Shown piece by piece: positions 26,882-36,763 of a DNA stretch of 64,000 bases (its first letter is position 1; each line of letters opens with the position of its first letter). Source of the DNA: Hahellaceae bacterium (GTDB lineage: Bacteria; Pseudomonadota; Gammaproteobacteria; Pseudomonadales; Oleiphilaceae); contig JADGDV010000004.1 in assembly GCA_016744695.1 (NCBI GenBank), positions 62,001 through 126,000 of the forward strand, read 5' to 3'. Below the pieces are notes generated by a model, which was not told the DNA's origin, searched no databases, and was given only the letters and a program-made list of their open reading frames with translations. Both the position numbers and the translations under genes were made by a program.

Positions 26882-27247
26882 ATGGAGGCAAAAAAAACGT
26901 CAACCTTCGTATTGGTAGTATTAGTTATCATGCTAGGTGGTTGTACAACAGCGCCATCAAAAATTACTGAGCCAACCAAAGCCCAGACGCTCCCCCCCAC
27001 TAATTCTCTACCCCCTTCAGCGCCTTGCGTTTATGAAAGCACTAAAGGCGTTGCAGAAGTCATTGAGTTAAGCCCTGAACATGTGACATTTAAATTTTAC
27101 CCTGGAGATCAGGTCTTTACCCTTCCAGCAGAAGCCTTGAATGACGTTAATATTTCACTTGATCAAGAACTAAAAGCAATAATAAGAACACCACTTTCAG
27201 GCCCTTGTGAGAAAACAGAATTTGAGCTGTTATCTACCGTTGAATAG
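26882..27247 (+). CDS. small lipoprotein, unknown function
   Basis: A 121-residue lipoprotein with lipobox MLGGC (Cys21), a Pro/Thr-rich linker (about residues 22-50) and a compact beta-rich domain with two cysteines (APCVYESTKGVAEVIE and GPCEKTEFEL) that may form a disulfide. The segment STKGVAEVIELSPEHVTFKF suggests an OB-like or small beta-barrel fold. No family named. It is downstream of the GntR gene and converges with the patatin gene. Confidence 0.65.
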   Translation: MEAKKTSTFVLVVLVIMLGGCTTAPSKITEPTKAQTLPPTNSLPPSAPCVYESTKGVAEVIELSPEHVTFKFYPGDQVFTLPAEALNDVNISLDQELKAIIRTPLSGPCEKTEFELLSTVE

Positions 27248-27267
27248 CAATATTCAAGAATTGCCGT

Positions 27268-29475
27268 TTAATATATATTAAACAAATTATAACCGATGGT
27301 TAAATAAACAGCGCTATGCTCACTATCACCATAACTGGCTGCAAAAATTACAGGTCCTAATGGTGTATCACTCCCCACAAATACCGTTGAAGAATCTAAA
27401 AGGTCTTCCGTCGCGCCACTGTTCAAGCTACTCCAGGCATTACCTACCTCATATGAAAAACCGAGCATATAAGGAATAAAAGGCCCTCCATACTCTCTGT
27501 AAACGATCAGGCCGGCCAGAGCCGAGTCCTTGCCTACGATTTCACCTCGACCATAACTCGACAATTTAAACAAACCTCCCAGCGTTGCAACATCACTAGT
27601 GTTTTGTTTGTCATTGATCACCGCCGTCGCGCTGATTCGCCCTATTAAGGTGTAACGTTCATAAGAGAAAGCACCGCCCCATGTACCCGACACACGATCA
27701 TAGTCATAAGAGGCGGCTAAGTCTTTTGTAGACCTATTCCAAGACCATTGTGTAAGGGATCCCTCATGGGGCAAAAACAAGTTATCTAATGAGTCGTAAG
27801 TAAAAAGGGCGATCATACTGCCAATATCTACATCCTCTCTTCTTGGGTTAATCGATCCGACCTCAAGCTGTGCTGTGGCATTACCAATCTCGGTCATAAG
27901 ACGAAACTCGGCATTATTTCCAAATTCTCGACCGACACTAAAGATGGCCTGTGCTGTGGTAATCTGCCACTCGGCTATTTTATCTCCATCCACATAGACA
28001 TTTACGTCTTCCTGCTCTATACCGCCCCCCAAAGCTACAAAATATTGAGATAAGTATGATAAGGGCTGATAAAATTCTGTTTGAATCAATGAGTGACTGC
28101 CAATTTGTAGTGAACTCTGCCATTCGGCACCGAGCGAATTAATAGCCGTTTGATCATAATATATCGCGAGATTAAAACGAGTACTGTCACTGAAGTTCTC
28201 TTCAAAGTTAAGCCCAAAACGAAGGTAGTCGGGGCCCCAAGATTTTTCTATAGCTTTAATCACAAGTACATTTTGACCGCTTTTGTTAACGATCTCATAG
28301 GTCACCAGTTCAAAATAGCCTAAGCCATAAATATCATCGATATCTTTCTTTAACTGCGCTCTATCAAGCATCGTTTTTTCTGGCTGGCTAATGCGTGAGC
28401 TAATAAATTCACCCGCTATAGATGACTTATTAATTAATTCAATCCGGTCAATGAACTGTGACGGTTTAAGGACCGTCTTACGTTTCAATTGATAAGCTAG
28501 CCACTCCTCTTCCGAAACTGACAGTCTCTTTAACGCTAATGCCTGATCCCTTGCGGCCGTAGCCCCCATTTCAACTATTTCATCAGTACGTTCAAACTCA
28601 CCGGCCCCAGCGCCCTCAAGGTCTGGCACTAAAAGAATATCTTGTTTATTGAGTGTCTTTATTTGCGTTTCGACATTTTTACGGGTTAACAGGTTTCCCA
28701 TTTGCTCAATAACCCCTGTAATAGAATTTACATCATCTCCCTTTAACAATAACGAACTAATATCTACCGCAATAATGACTTCTGCACCGAGCTCCCGTGC
28801 CAAATCAACCGGTAAATTTGCCGTCATACCGCCATCAACAAGAAGGTGCCCCTCATATTCAACCGGAGGAAATGCACCAGGGACTGACATGCTGGCTCGA
28901 AACGCCAAGGCCAAGCTTCCCTTATCAATGGCAACGGCTTCACCTGTTTCTATATCAGAACCAACCGCCCTATAACGTATAGGAAATTGATCAAAACTCT
29001 CTACATGCTCCGCTTGCTCTGTAAGTTCAGTCAAAATCAGCATTAATTGCTGCCCCTGAATCAAGCCTTTACGAAACTTAACCCCTTCTGCACCGACGCC
29101 CAGCACCAAGTCAGAAGCAAAATCATAATCATCCTGTTTACGTCTGAATGAAGCATTGCTTCGAGACCCTTCATCTTGTAAACCCAAGTTCCAGTCCATT
29201 GTATGAAACCGCTCTTCAATTTCACTCAATGGCATACCCATGGCGTACACCCCACCGACAGATGCGCCCGCACTGGTGCCCACAATAATATCCACGGGGA
29301 TTTTCATTTCTTCCAGTACTTTTATTACGCCGAGATGGGCTAAGCCTTTTGCGCCACCGCCACTTAATACTAAACCGACTACAGGACGTTTGTTTGGGGG
29401 CGTATCAGCGGCAAAGAGATTAAATGAAATAAGGCTGATAAACAGTGTAAGCACACTAAAACGAGGGCAAGGCAT
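27268..29475 (-). CDS. patatin-like phospholipase with POTRA and Omp85-type barrel (PlpD-like, type Vd)
   Basis: A 735-residue protein with a signal peptide (ending NLFAADTP). Residues about 30-230 are a patatin domain: glycine-rich oxyanion loop LSGGGAKGLAHLGV, nucleophile motif GTSAGASVGG and catalytic DGGMTANLPVDLA. A POTRA-like domain follows (about residues 340-420) and then a surface-antigen barrel ending VYLTIGYNLFNIY. This is the layout of PlpD and related type Vd autotransporters, in which a lipase passenger is exported through, or held at, its own barrel. Expected activity is phospholipase A. AGGG lies before the ATG. Neighbouring genes for cardiolipin synthase and phosphate transport fit a lipid theme. 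Confidence 0.9.
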   Translation of the reverse strand: MPCPRFSVLTLFISLISFNLFAADTPPNKRPVVGLVLSGGGAKGLAHLGVIKVLEEMKIPVDIIVGTSAGASVGGVYAMGMPLSEIEERFHTMDWNLGLQDEGSRSNASFRRKQDDYDFASDLVLGVGAEGVKFRKGLIQGQQLMLILTELTEQAEHVESFDQFPIRYRAVGSDIETGEAVAIDKGSLALAFRASMSVPGAFPPVEYEGHLLVDGGMTANLPVDLARELGAEVIIAVDISSLLLKGDDVNSITGVIEQMGNLLTRKNVETQIKTLNKQDILLVPDLEGAGAGEFERTDEIVEMGATAARDQALALKRLSVSEEEWLAYQLKRKTVLKPSQFIDRIELINKSSIAGEFISSRISQPEKTMLDRAQLKKDIDDIYGLGYFELVTYEIVNKSGQNVLVIKAIEKSWGPDYLRFGLNFEENFSDSTRFNLAIYYDQTAINSLGAEWQSSLQIGSHSLIQTEFYQPLSYLSQYFVALGGGIEQEDVNVYVDGDKIAEWQITTAQAIFSVGREFGNNAEFRLMTEIGNATAQLEVGSINPRREDVDIGSMIALFTYDSLDNLFLPHEGSLTQWSWNRSTKDLAASYDYDRVSGTWGGAFSYERYTLIGRISATAVINDKQNTSDVATLGGLFKLSSYGRGEIVGKDSALAGLIVYREYGGPFIPYMLGFSYEVGNAWSSLNSGATEDLLDSSTVFVGSDTPLGPVIFAASYGDSEHSAVYLTIGYNLFNIY

Positions 29476-29541
29476 GGAGGGTTATCCCTAACAAAGAACG
29501 CAACCATTTCGGCAAGAGCAAAAATGGCAAGAAGCGTTATT

Positions 29542-30270
29542 TTATGGGTTCTTTGGTAGGTCGTCCAGTTTCAAATGAGAAAGATCAGGCACTTCAATTT
29601 TATCATCCTTTTTAAGTTGCCCCATATCACTCCCTGCTGCTGCAATAGATAGCTCACTCGTGTCTGGAACAATCGGAGGCACTTCGTCTTTTTTGTCTAC
29701 TAATACACTACCGGTTGGCGCGATGCTAATGTTTTCAAGTTCAGAGAACTCCGGTGCCTCTACCTCTATATGCTCAGACAACCGAACACCTTCCGGGTCT
29801 AAATCTAAATGGCTCTGCTGCAGGATATCGCCTACTTTATCCCCTGCTAGATTGAAGCCTACCTCAGCACTATCCTTAGCTTGAGTAATGACGGGAGGGC
29901 TTAATTCAAAGGCATCTTTCTCTATTGTGTCTTGTACCTGCGGTATTGTACTTGCAGGCTTGAGTGCTGGTGCTGGTGCTGGTGCTGGTGCTGGTGCTGG
30001 TGCTGGTGCTGGTGCTGGTGCTGAAGATGATTCACCACCCATCAGTTCAATTTCACAAACTAAACCATTTTTTCTCATTACCGCAATATATTTATTGCCC
30101 GTCGCCTGGTCGAGTTTATTGCGAATAACAACCCGCCCTCCCATGAACATCTTATCAACTTGAGCGGGAGAGGCTTTGAATAGAGCCGCAACATTCGCTT
30201 TAGCCACATCGAAACCCACACCATCAACCAGTCTGCCGTAAAATGTTAATTCGTAAAGCGATTCAGCCAT
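29542..30270 (-). CDS. hypothetical protein with N-terminal helical domain and Ala-Pro linker
   Basis: A 242-residue protein without signal peptide. Residues 1-80 look like a compact domain (ESLYELTFYGRLVDGVGFDV, SPAQVDKMFMGGRVVIRNKL) that I recall only from uncharacterised gammaproteobacterial proteins. A linker of alternating Ala and Pro (residues about 83-102) is encoded by a GGTGCT hexamer repeat. The C-terminal 140 residues are acidic and probably disordered (VEAPEFSELENISIAPTGS), ending DLSHLKLDDLPKNP. Role unknown. It is divergent from the 2067-residue kinase gene. Confidence 0.65.
   Translation of the reverse strand: MAESLYELTFYGRLVDGVGFDVAKANVAALFKASPAQVDKMFMGGRVVIRNKLDQATGNKYIAVMRKNGLVCEIELMGGESSSAPAPAPAPAPAPAPAPAPALKPASTIPQVQDTIEKDAFELSPPVITQAKDSAEVGFNLAGDKVGDILQQSHLDLDPEGVRLSEHIEVEAPEFSELENISIAPTGSVLVDKKDEVPPIVPDTSELSIAAAGSDMGQLKKDDKIEVPDLSHLKLDDLPKNP
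29965..30022. repeat. hexanucleotide tandem repeat (TGCTGG) coding for an Ala-Pro linker
   Basis: About 9.6 uninterrupted copies of the 6-bp unit TGCTGG on the plus strand. On the coding minus strand it reads as alternating Ala and Pro codons. Because the unit is six bases, copy-number changes keep the frame and only vary linker length by two residues. Confidence 0.9.
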
Positions 30271-30471
30271 TGCACCCTATCATCCCATTATTTGTTTTAT
30301 TTTCTGCTTACTTATTTTAACTATAGCTAGTTTCTTACATTTTGAGAACCATTCCTCGACCTTTCAAAACATTACATTTGTATTACAGAACACTTCACGA
30401 AAAACTGCCTATAATATAGCCAATCAATAAATGTACCCATATATAACAAACACAATAATTAAACATAAACT

Positions 30472-33400
30472 ATGAGTTCAGCACAGTTTGCCTTTAAGGG
30501 CGTTGAAATTACCGAGCTATTGTCACGCCACGGCGACACCTGTGCCTGGCGAGCTTATGATCTGAATCATAATAAGCCGATTATTGTTAAATCGGCTCAA
30601 GGTGATACCCCTCCTCTATTCTTAATGGAGCGACTTCGGCACGAGTATGAGATAGGTCGTCACTTCAAACACCCTCACATCATTCGCTATATAGGCTTAT
30701 TGCAACACCACCACCGACTAGCCATTGTTACTGAAGATTTTAATGGAAAACCTTTAGCGGAATGTATTCCAGAGCAAGGCTTTCCGGTCGGTACATTTTT
30801 AGATATAGCACTACAAATAACTAAAGCACTGATAGAAATTCATAGTCAGCACGTTATTCATAAAGACATTAACCCCCACAACATTGTTTACAACACACAA
30901 GAGCGGCTAGCAAAGATTATTGACTTTGGGATGGCCTCAAAGCGTTATCATGAGTCCCCTACTCATATGAAGGCGGTTTTATTAGGGGGTAATTTACCTT
31001 ATGTAGCCCCCGAACAAACCGGTAGACTTAACCGTAGCATTGATCACCGCACTGATTTTTACGGACTGGGAATAACCCTTTATGAAATGCTTTGTGGTCA
31101 ACGGCCTTTCAATTCTGCAGACCCCCTTGAGCTAGTACATGCTCATTTAACACAAACCCCACCACGAATTTCAGCGTGGCGAAAAGATGTACCCTCGTTA
31201 TTTGATGATATTTTAGCCAAACTGTTAGCCAAGCAAACTGAGGACCGTTACCAGTGCGCTGAAGGCATTAAACATGATTTGGAGAAATGTCTAAAGCAAT
31301 GGCAAACAACACAACAGTTTGAAGTATTTGAAATTGGTAGTTACGACCGAAATGAGCAGTTTTCAATTCCCCAAACACTTTATGGCCGAGACAAAGAAAT
31401 TTCACGCCTCACAGAAGCCTTTGAAATAGCGAATACAGGGCTCACTGAACTGGTGCTGGTCAATGGTTTCTCAGGAATGGGGAAAACAAGTTTAGTTAAC
31501 GAGGTTCGCCAACCATTAATAAATCGCCGGGGTTATTTTATATCCGGGAAGTTCGAGCCCTTAAAACGCAATGTGCCGTTAAGCGCTATAACGCAATGTT
31601 TACAAGAACTCGTACAACAAATATTAACAGAACCAGAGCAACGAGTAGCCGAATTTAAAAAACAAATCATGACAGCACTGGGCGACAAAGCCAGCATGCT
31701 TATTGAGCTCGCTCCAAACCTAGAAGCGATTATCGGCACCCAACCTCCGTCTCCCGAAATGGACACCAATGAACGCAAACAAGTGTTCCTCCGGTTATTA
31801 CGAAGATTCCTCAAAATTTTCGCAATAAAAGAACACCCTCTAGTGATGTTTATTGATGATTTACAATGGTCTGACCACATCAGTCTAGACTTCATCCAGT
31901 CTCTTCTGGTTGAGCTTCATGATTGCCACTTATTAGTCATTGGGTCTTATAGAGACAGCGAAATTTATGGTGGCCATCCACTAATAAGTACCTTAAAAAA
32001 CATTCGACACGATACTCCGCATGTACAGCAGATTCACCTTGAACCCTTAAAGAGTAACGATGTTAACCGCCTTATTTGCGACACATTACAACTCACCAAT
32101 CAGCAGGCGGCTAAATTATCTCGCTACGTGTTTGGGCGAACCCAAGGCAACCCATTCTATGTCACTCAATTATTAAAAACCTTACATCAAGATGGGCAAC
32201 TTTTTTTCAACGCCCAGGAACGAGAGTGGTGCTATGACTTATCGGATTGCAGCAACAAAGTAACCGATCATCAATTAGTCGACATGGTAGTGAGTCGCAT
32301 TAAGCGTCTACCCTCAGACACCAAAACCACACTTCAATTTGCAGCCAGTATTGGAACCCGGTTTGATACAAAAATGCTGGCGAACATAACTCTGACAACT
32401 GAAACAAAGATAAAACAACAATTAGCACCTGCGATTGAGTCTGGCTTAATTATCGCTCGCAACATCTGGTCCAGTGGTGCTTATTCAGACTATGACAAAG
32501 ACCTAGCCTGCCCAATCTCTAGTTATGAATTTCTACATGACCGAGTACAGCAAGGTGCCTACGATTTAGTGCCTGAAAATATCAGGCAACAGAACCATTT
32601 ACAGATAGGCCGCAGCCTACTCAAAAATCTAAATTATGAAGAGCAACAAGAACAAATTTTTGAAATTGCCAACCAGTTTAATGCAGGCGCTGACCAATTA
32701 GCCAATGAGTCCCGATTAGAGATTTCTAACCTGAGCTTGATGGCGGCACAAAAAGCTCGTAAGGCCACTGCATTCGACTCTGCCGTTCACTATGCAGAAT
32801 TAAGCATTCGATTATTAAATATGCTAACAGGCAATGAACAGAATGCCTGGCAAATGCATCATACACTTCGCTTTGAGCAAGGGCTTATCCTTGCCGAATG
32901 TGAGGGCTTATGTAAACGATTTGAGCATTCTGAAAGTGAAATTGATGAGCTTCAACACCAGGCTCAAACCGCTGAAGAAAAAATTAAACTACTGCTAATT
33001 CAAATGAACTTGATTGAGTTACGCGGACAGTATTATGAGTCTGTTGACGTTCTACTTAATGGGCTATCACTACTAGAAGTTAATATTCCCCGCGATAAGC
33101 AGGCACAATCAGAAGAGCTAAATCACTTATTACAAGAACTACCCAGTCGGTTTGAAGATATTCAGGCAAAAAACCTGATCGAAACAACCGAAACCCAAAG
33201 CCCTCACCACTTGTTGGTCATGAGGCTTTTAATGCGTCTGTGGACACCCTGTTATGTTACTGGGCAAAAGGAACTCCTGGCTCTGGTATCAATTTACTTG
33301 GTTAATTACACGCTTAAACATGGCCGTAACGAGATAACCCCCTTCGCCTACTGCTCATTTGCCTTGGTTTATGGTTTCTTAAAAAATGATCACTGTCTTG

Positions 33401-36400
33401 CCTATCAATTTGGTCTAGCGGGCGCTGAACTCGCTAAGGATTCCGACAATTTAGTTGTTCGCAACAGAAGTTACTTCCTGTTTGCGATATCTATCAACAA
33501 TTGGCAAAACCCCGTTAGTCATAGCCGACGCTGGCTTGAAGAAGCATTTAGATGTGCTAACGAAGCAGGAGATCAGGTTTTTGCTTGTTACGCTGCCTAT
33601 TACTTAATTACCGATGGATTCATTCAAGGTATACCTCTTACACAAGTAGCGGCAAACAGCCGAAAATATCTCGCTTTTCTCGAAAGAGAAAGTACACCTT
33701 TATTTACTATTGCACTGTCATTTTCACAGTCAATAGAATCTATCAGCGGAGAAGATTCGGGTTATGTCTTTGACCCTATCCAGTTTTTAAAAGACCACCA
33801 TACCTTGCCCGTTTTTATGGCCGGATATGACTTCGGAGCACTGTGTAGTCGGTTCTGGGGTGTAAACCATGATGATATTGTTGTTGTGGCACGCTGTGCG
33901 TTAGCTAGTATCCCTTCTAATTTGCATGGCACGCTCAAAGTGCCTGAGACGCTATTCCTCAGTTCTATGAGCTTTATTCAAGATCATTTAAACCCGGGTG
34001 CACTCGCTCAGGTTCAAACGAATCAGCCACATGAAAACTGGCCTGAACTAAGAAATATAATTGATAAAAACCAACAAGAATTGAGTCTTTATACCGATAA
34101 CTGCACCAGCAACTATCTACATAAGTTTTTATTAATCAACGCTGAACTAGCCCATATTGATAACCAGCCACTTGAGGCAATGGAACTATATGAGGCGGCA
34201 ATAGAAACAGCCGGTGAAAGCCATGTCATTCATGTTGAAGCCTTAGCCAACGAGCGTTATGGCCGTTTCTGGCTAACTCAAGGGCGTACACAGATTGCCG
34301 CAATTTATATCAAAAGAGCGTATTACCTTTATTCTCACTGGGGCAACAGAGCCAAGACACAACAATTAGAATCAGATTTTAATGAACTACTGGACAGCCC
34401 TGCAGATCAGGCATTCAACAATACAGATATCACTGAATCAGCGACTAAAAGCATCACCAGTACCGATATTGATCAGCGCCTTGACTGGCTTTCTGCACTA
34501 AAGGCCAGTCAAGCCATCATGGAGAATATACAGTCAGAGAATCTGTCGTCTGAACTGGTTAAGATCATGGCTGAGAATGCAGGCGCTAGCAAAGCGATGC
34601 TACTCCTTCAGGAAGGTGAGAATCTGGTTGTAACGGCTGTTTACCCTGAGACAGGTAATCAAAAATGTTTACAGCAACCCATTAACCGATGCAGTGACTA
34701 TGCTCTGTCAAAATCATTAATCAACTATGTAAAACGTATTAGAAGCCCTTTATTAGTTGCCGATGTTCGAGCAGAGCAGCGTTTCTTCCCCACGGAATAC
34801 CTAAGATCTACCAAAGTACAATCTGCTATGGCTGTCCCTCTTACCGACGCCGGCACACAGGTAGGTTTAGTTTACTTTGAAAATAACCAAATGGCCCACG
34901 CCTTTTCTCCTGAGCGCATGGGCTTAGTAGAAATGCTAGGGGCTCAGGTCATTACCGCGCTGAGGAACTCTAGGTTATATGAAGAGCTTAGCACCAGCGA
35001 ACAGCGCTTTAGAGACCTTATAGAAGGGTCCATTCAAGGTATTATTATTCACCGAAACTTTAGACCTATTTTTATCAATCAGTCTTTTGCTGATATGACG
35101 GGGTATAGCGTTGACGAACTACTCGCAATGGAATCACTGCTGCAGCTGGTATCTCAGAATGACTTTGATCAGATTAAACGCTTAACATCTATTGCCCTGT
35201 CAGGTGACAAGCCACCCACTCACTCTGACATAGAAATTGAAACACGTGATGGCAGTCGACTAATTCTAGATAACATAAGCAGAGTTATTCAATGGGATAA
35301 CTACTCAGCGACTCAAAGCACCCTTATCGACATTACATCCAGGCGTGAATATGAGCATCAGATAGAACACATGGCTAGCCATGATGCTTTAAGCCACCTA
35401 CCTAACCGAATGCTTTTTCAAGACCGCTTGCATCAGTCGCTAGCTCAATGTGAACGACACAAGAAAAAAGGCGCCGTACTACTACTAGATTTAGATAGTT
35501 TTAAAGAAATCAATGATACGTTGGGTCATGCTATTGGCGATGAACTCATTAAAGGCGTGGCCAAAAGACTACAAGCCCATATCAAAGACAGTGATACTGT
35601 CGCCCGTTTAGGGGGAGACGAATTTGCTATTATTCTTGAAGACATCGGCAGGCTAGACAACATTGCTGCAGCCGCACAACGAATCATAGAATCACTGGCC
35701 CAACCTTTTAGCTTTGAAGAAAATGAAATTTACACCTCGGCCAGTATGGGTATTACCCTATACCCAGAAGATAGCATAGACACTGAAGAACTGGTCCGCT
35801 TCGCTGATATGGCGATGTATAGCGCAAAGAATAACAAAGGCAACCAATTTCATTTTTTCCAACAAGAAATGAACCTGAAGCTTCACCATCAAAAAGAAAT
35901 ATCCACTGAAATACGCATTGCACTAGCGAATGACGGCTTTCACCTGGCTTTTCAGCCACAAATTAATGCAACAACACTACAGCCATCTGGTTTTGAAGCG
36001 TTAATTCGCTGGAACCACAATAACGTATTAATTCCTCCACAAGAATTTCTGCCTATAGCGGAGCAACACGGTTTAATGCCCGCTATTGGCGAGTGGGCAC
36101 TTAAAAATGCCTGTTTACACGCCCTACACTGGGAAAAAGATCAGCAACCATTAGCCTTGGCTGTTAATGTATCCCCAGCACAGTTTCACCAATCAGATCT
36201 TGTGTCTACTGTTCAAAAGGTATTACAAGAAACCAACTTTCCTCCTGAACGGCTTGAACTAGAAATTACTGAAAGCCTGGTTATGCAGAATGTTGATTCA
36301 GCGATACAAACCATGAAGCAGTTAAATGCACTAGGGGTTCAGTTATCTATTGATGATTTCGGTACAGGTTATTCATCACTAAGTTATCTTAAACGTTTCC

Positions 36401-36675
36401 CTGTACAGAAAATCAAAATAGACCGCTCATTCATTAAAGATATTGAAACAGATGAAGACGACTCAGCCATCGCCATGGCCATTGTCCAATTAGGGCACAC
36501 CCTGGGAATGACCGTTGTCGCTGAAGGTGTTGAGTCAGAAACTCAGCTCAAACTATTGCAACAAATGAATTGCGACACCATACAAGGCTTTTACTTTAGT
36601 GAGCCTATTGATTTTAACAAGGTTGATAATTGGATTGATGAGACCTGCAACCGAAGCACAAAACAGATCATATAG
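30472..36675 (+). CDS. giant Ser/Thr kinase - ATPase - TPR-like - GAF - PAS - GGDEF - EAL signalling protein
   Basis: A 2067-residue cytoplasmic protein with at least six domains. Residues about 10-275 are a protein kinase: Lys40, HKDINPHN (H130-K131-D132 in place of HRD), DFG at 151-153 and GGNLPYVAPEQTGRL. Residues about 305-570 are an AAA_16-type ATPase with Walker A GFSGMGKTS (332-340) and Walker B VMFIDDLQWSD (around 460). A long helical, TPR-like region follows to about 1330, then GAF (about 1345-1500), PAS (about 1510-1625), GGDEF with RLGGDEFAIIL (motif 1714-1718) and EAL with GFEALIRW (1842-1844), DDFGTGYSSL and AEGVESE. Both c-di-GMP output domains look catalytically intact. Related kinase-ATPase-GAF proteins usually end in a histidine kinase. 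Confidence 0.93.
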   Translation: MSSAQFAFKGVEITELLSRHGDTCAWRAYDLNHNKPIIVKSAQGDTPPLFLMERLRHEYEIGRHFKHPHIIRYIGLLQHHHRLAIVTEDFNGKPLAECIPEQGFPVGTFLDIALQITKALIEIHSQHVIHKDINPHNIVYNTQERLAKIIDFGMASKRYHESPTHMKAVLLGGNLPYVAPEQTGRLNRSIDHRTDFYGLGITLYEMLCGQRPFNSADPLELVHAHLTQTPPRISAWRKDVPSLFDDILAKLLAKQTEDRYQCAEGIKHDLEKCLKQWQTTQQFEVFEIGSYDRNEQFSIPQTLYGRDKEISRLTEAFEIANTGLTELVLVNGFSGMGKTSLVNEVRQPLINRRGYFISGKFEPLKRNVPLSAITQCLQELVQQILTEPEQRVAEFKKQIMTALGDKASMLIELAPNLEAIIGTQPPSPEMDTNERKQVFLRLLRRFLKIFAIKEHPLVMFIDDLQWSDHISLDFIQSLLVELHDCHLLVIGSYRDSEIYGGHPLISTLKNIRHDTPHVQQIHLEPLKSNDVNRLICDTLQLTNQQAAKLSRYVFGRTQGNPFYVTQLLKTLHQDGQLFFNAQEREWCYDLSDCSNKVTDHQLVDMVVSRIKRLPSDTKTTLQFAASIGTRFDTKMLANITLTTETKIKQQLAPAIESGLIIARNIWSSGAYSDYDKDLACPISSYEFLHDRVQQGAYDLVPENIRQQNHLQIGRSLLKNLNYEEQQEQIFEIANQFNAGADQLANESRLEISNLSLMAAQKARKATAFDSAVHYAELSIRLLNMLTGNEQNAWQMHHTLRFEQGLILAECEGLCKRFEHSESEIDELQHQAQTAEEKIKLLLIQMNLIELRGQYYESVDVLLNGLSLLEVNIPRDKQAQSEELNHLLQELPSRFEDIQAKNLIETTETQSPHHLLVMRLLMRLWTPCYVTGQKELLALVSIYLVNYTLKHGRNEITPFAYCSFALVYGFLKNDHCLAYQFGLAGAELAKDSDNLVVRNRSYFLFAISINNWQNPVSHSRRWLEEAFRCANEAGDQVFACYAAYYLITDGFIQGIPLTQVAANSRKYLAFLERESTPLFTIALSFSQSIESISGEDSGYVFDPIQFLKDHHTLPVFMAGYDFGALCSRFWGVNHDDIVVVARCALASIPSNLHGTLKVPETLFLSSMSFIQDHLNPGALAQVQTNQPHENWPELRNIIDKNQQELSLYTDNCTSNYLHKFLLINAELAHIDNQPLEAMELYEAAIETAGESHVIHVEALANERYGRFWLTQGRTQIAAIYIKRAYYLYSHWGNRAKTQQLESDFNELLDSPADQAFNNTDITESATKSITSTDIDQRLDWLSALKASQAIMENIQSENLSSELVKIMAENAGASKAMLLLQEGENLVVTAVYPETGNQKCLQQPINRCSDYALSKSLINYVKRIRSPLLVADVRAEQRFFPTEYLRSTKVQSAMAVPLTDAGTQVGLVYFENNQMAHAFSPERMGLVEMLGAQVITALRNSRLYEELSTSEQRFRDLIEGSIQGIIIHRNFRPIFINQSFADMTGYSVDELLAMESLLQLVSQNDFDQIKRLTSIALSGDKPPTHSDIEIETRDGSRLILDNISRVIQWDNYSATQSTLIDITSRREYEHQIEHMASHDALSHLPNRMLFQDRLHQSLAQCERHKKKGAVLLLDLDSFKEINDTLGHAIGDELIKGVAKRLQAHIKDSDTVARLGGDEFAIILEDIGRLDNIAAAAQRIIESLAQPFSFEENEIYTSASMGITLYPEDSIDTEELVRFADMAMYSAKNNKGNQFHFFQQEMNLKLHHQKEISTEIRIALANDGFHLAFQPQINATTLQPSGFEALIRWNHNNVLIPPQEFLPIAEQHGLMPAIGEWALKNACLHALHWEKDQQPLALAVNVSPAQFHQSDLVSTVQKVLQETNFPPERLELEITESLVMQNVDSAIQTMKQLNALGVQLSIDDFGTGYSSLSYLKRFPVQKIKIDRSFIKDIETDEDDSAIAMAIVQLGHTLGMTVVAEGVESETQLKLLQQMNCDTIQGFYFSEPIDFNKVDNWIDETCNRSTKQII

Positions 36676-36763
36676 TCTTATTTTAAGTACAGACTTAAAT
36701 ATGACATAAGTAATAATTAAGCTACAATTTAGGCATTAACACCATCTTACAAGAGACTTCTCT

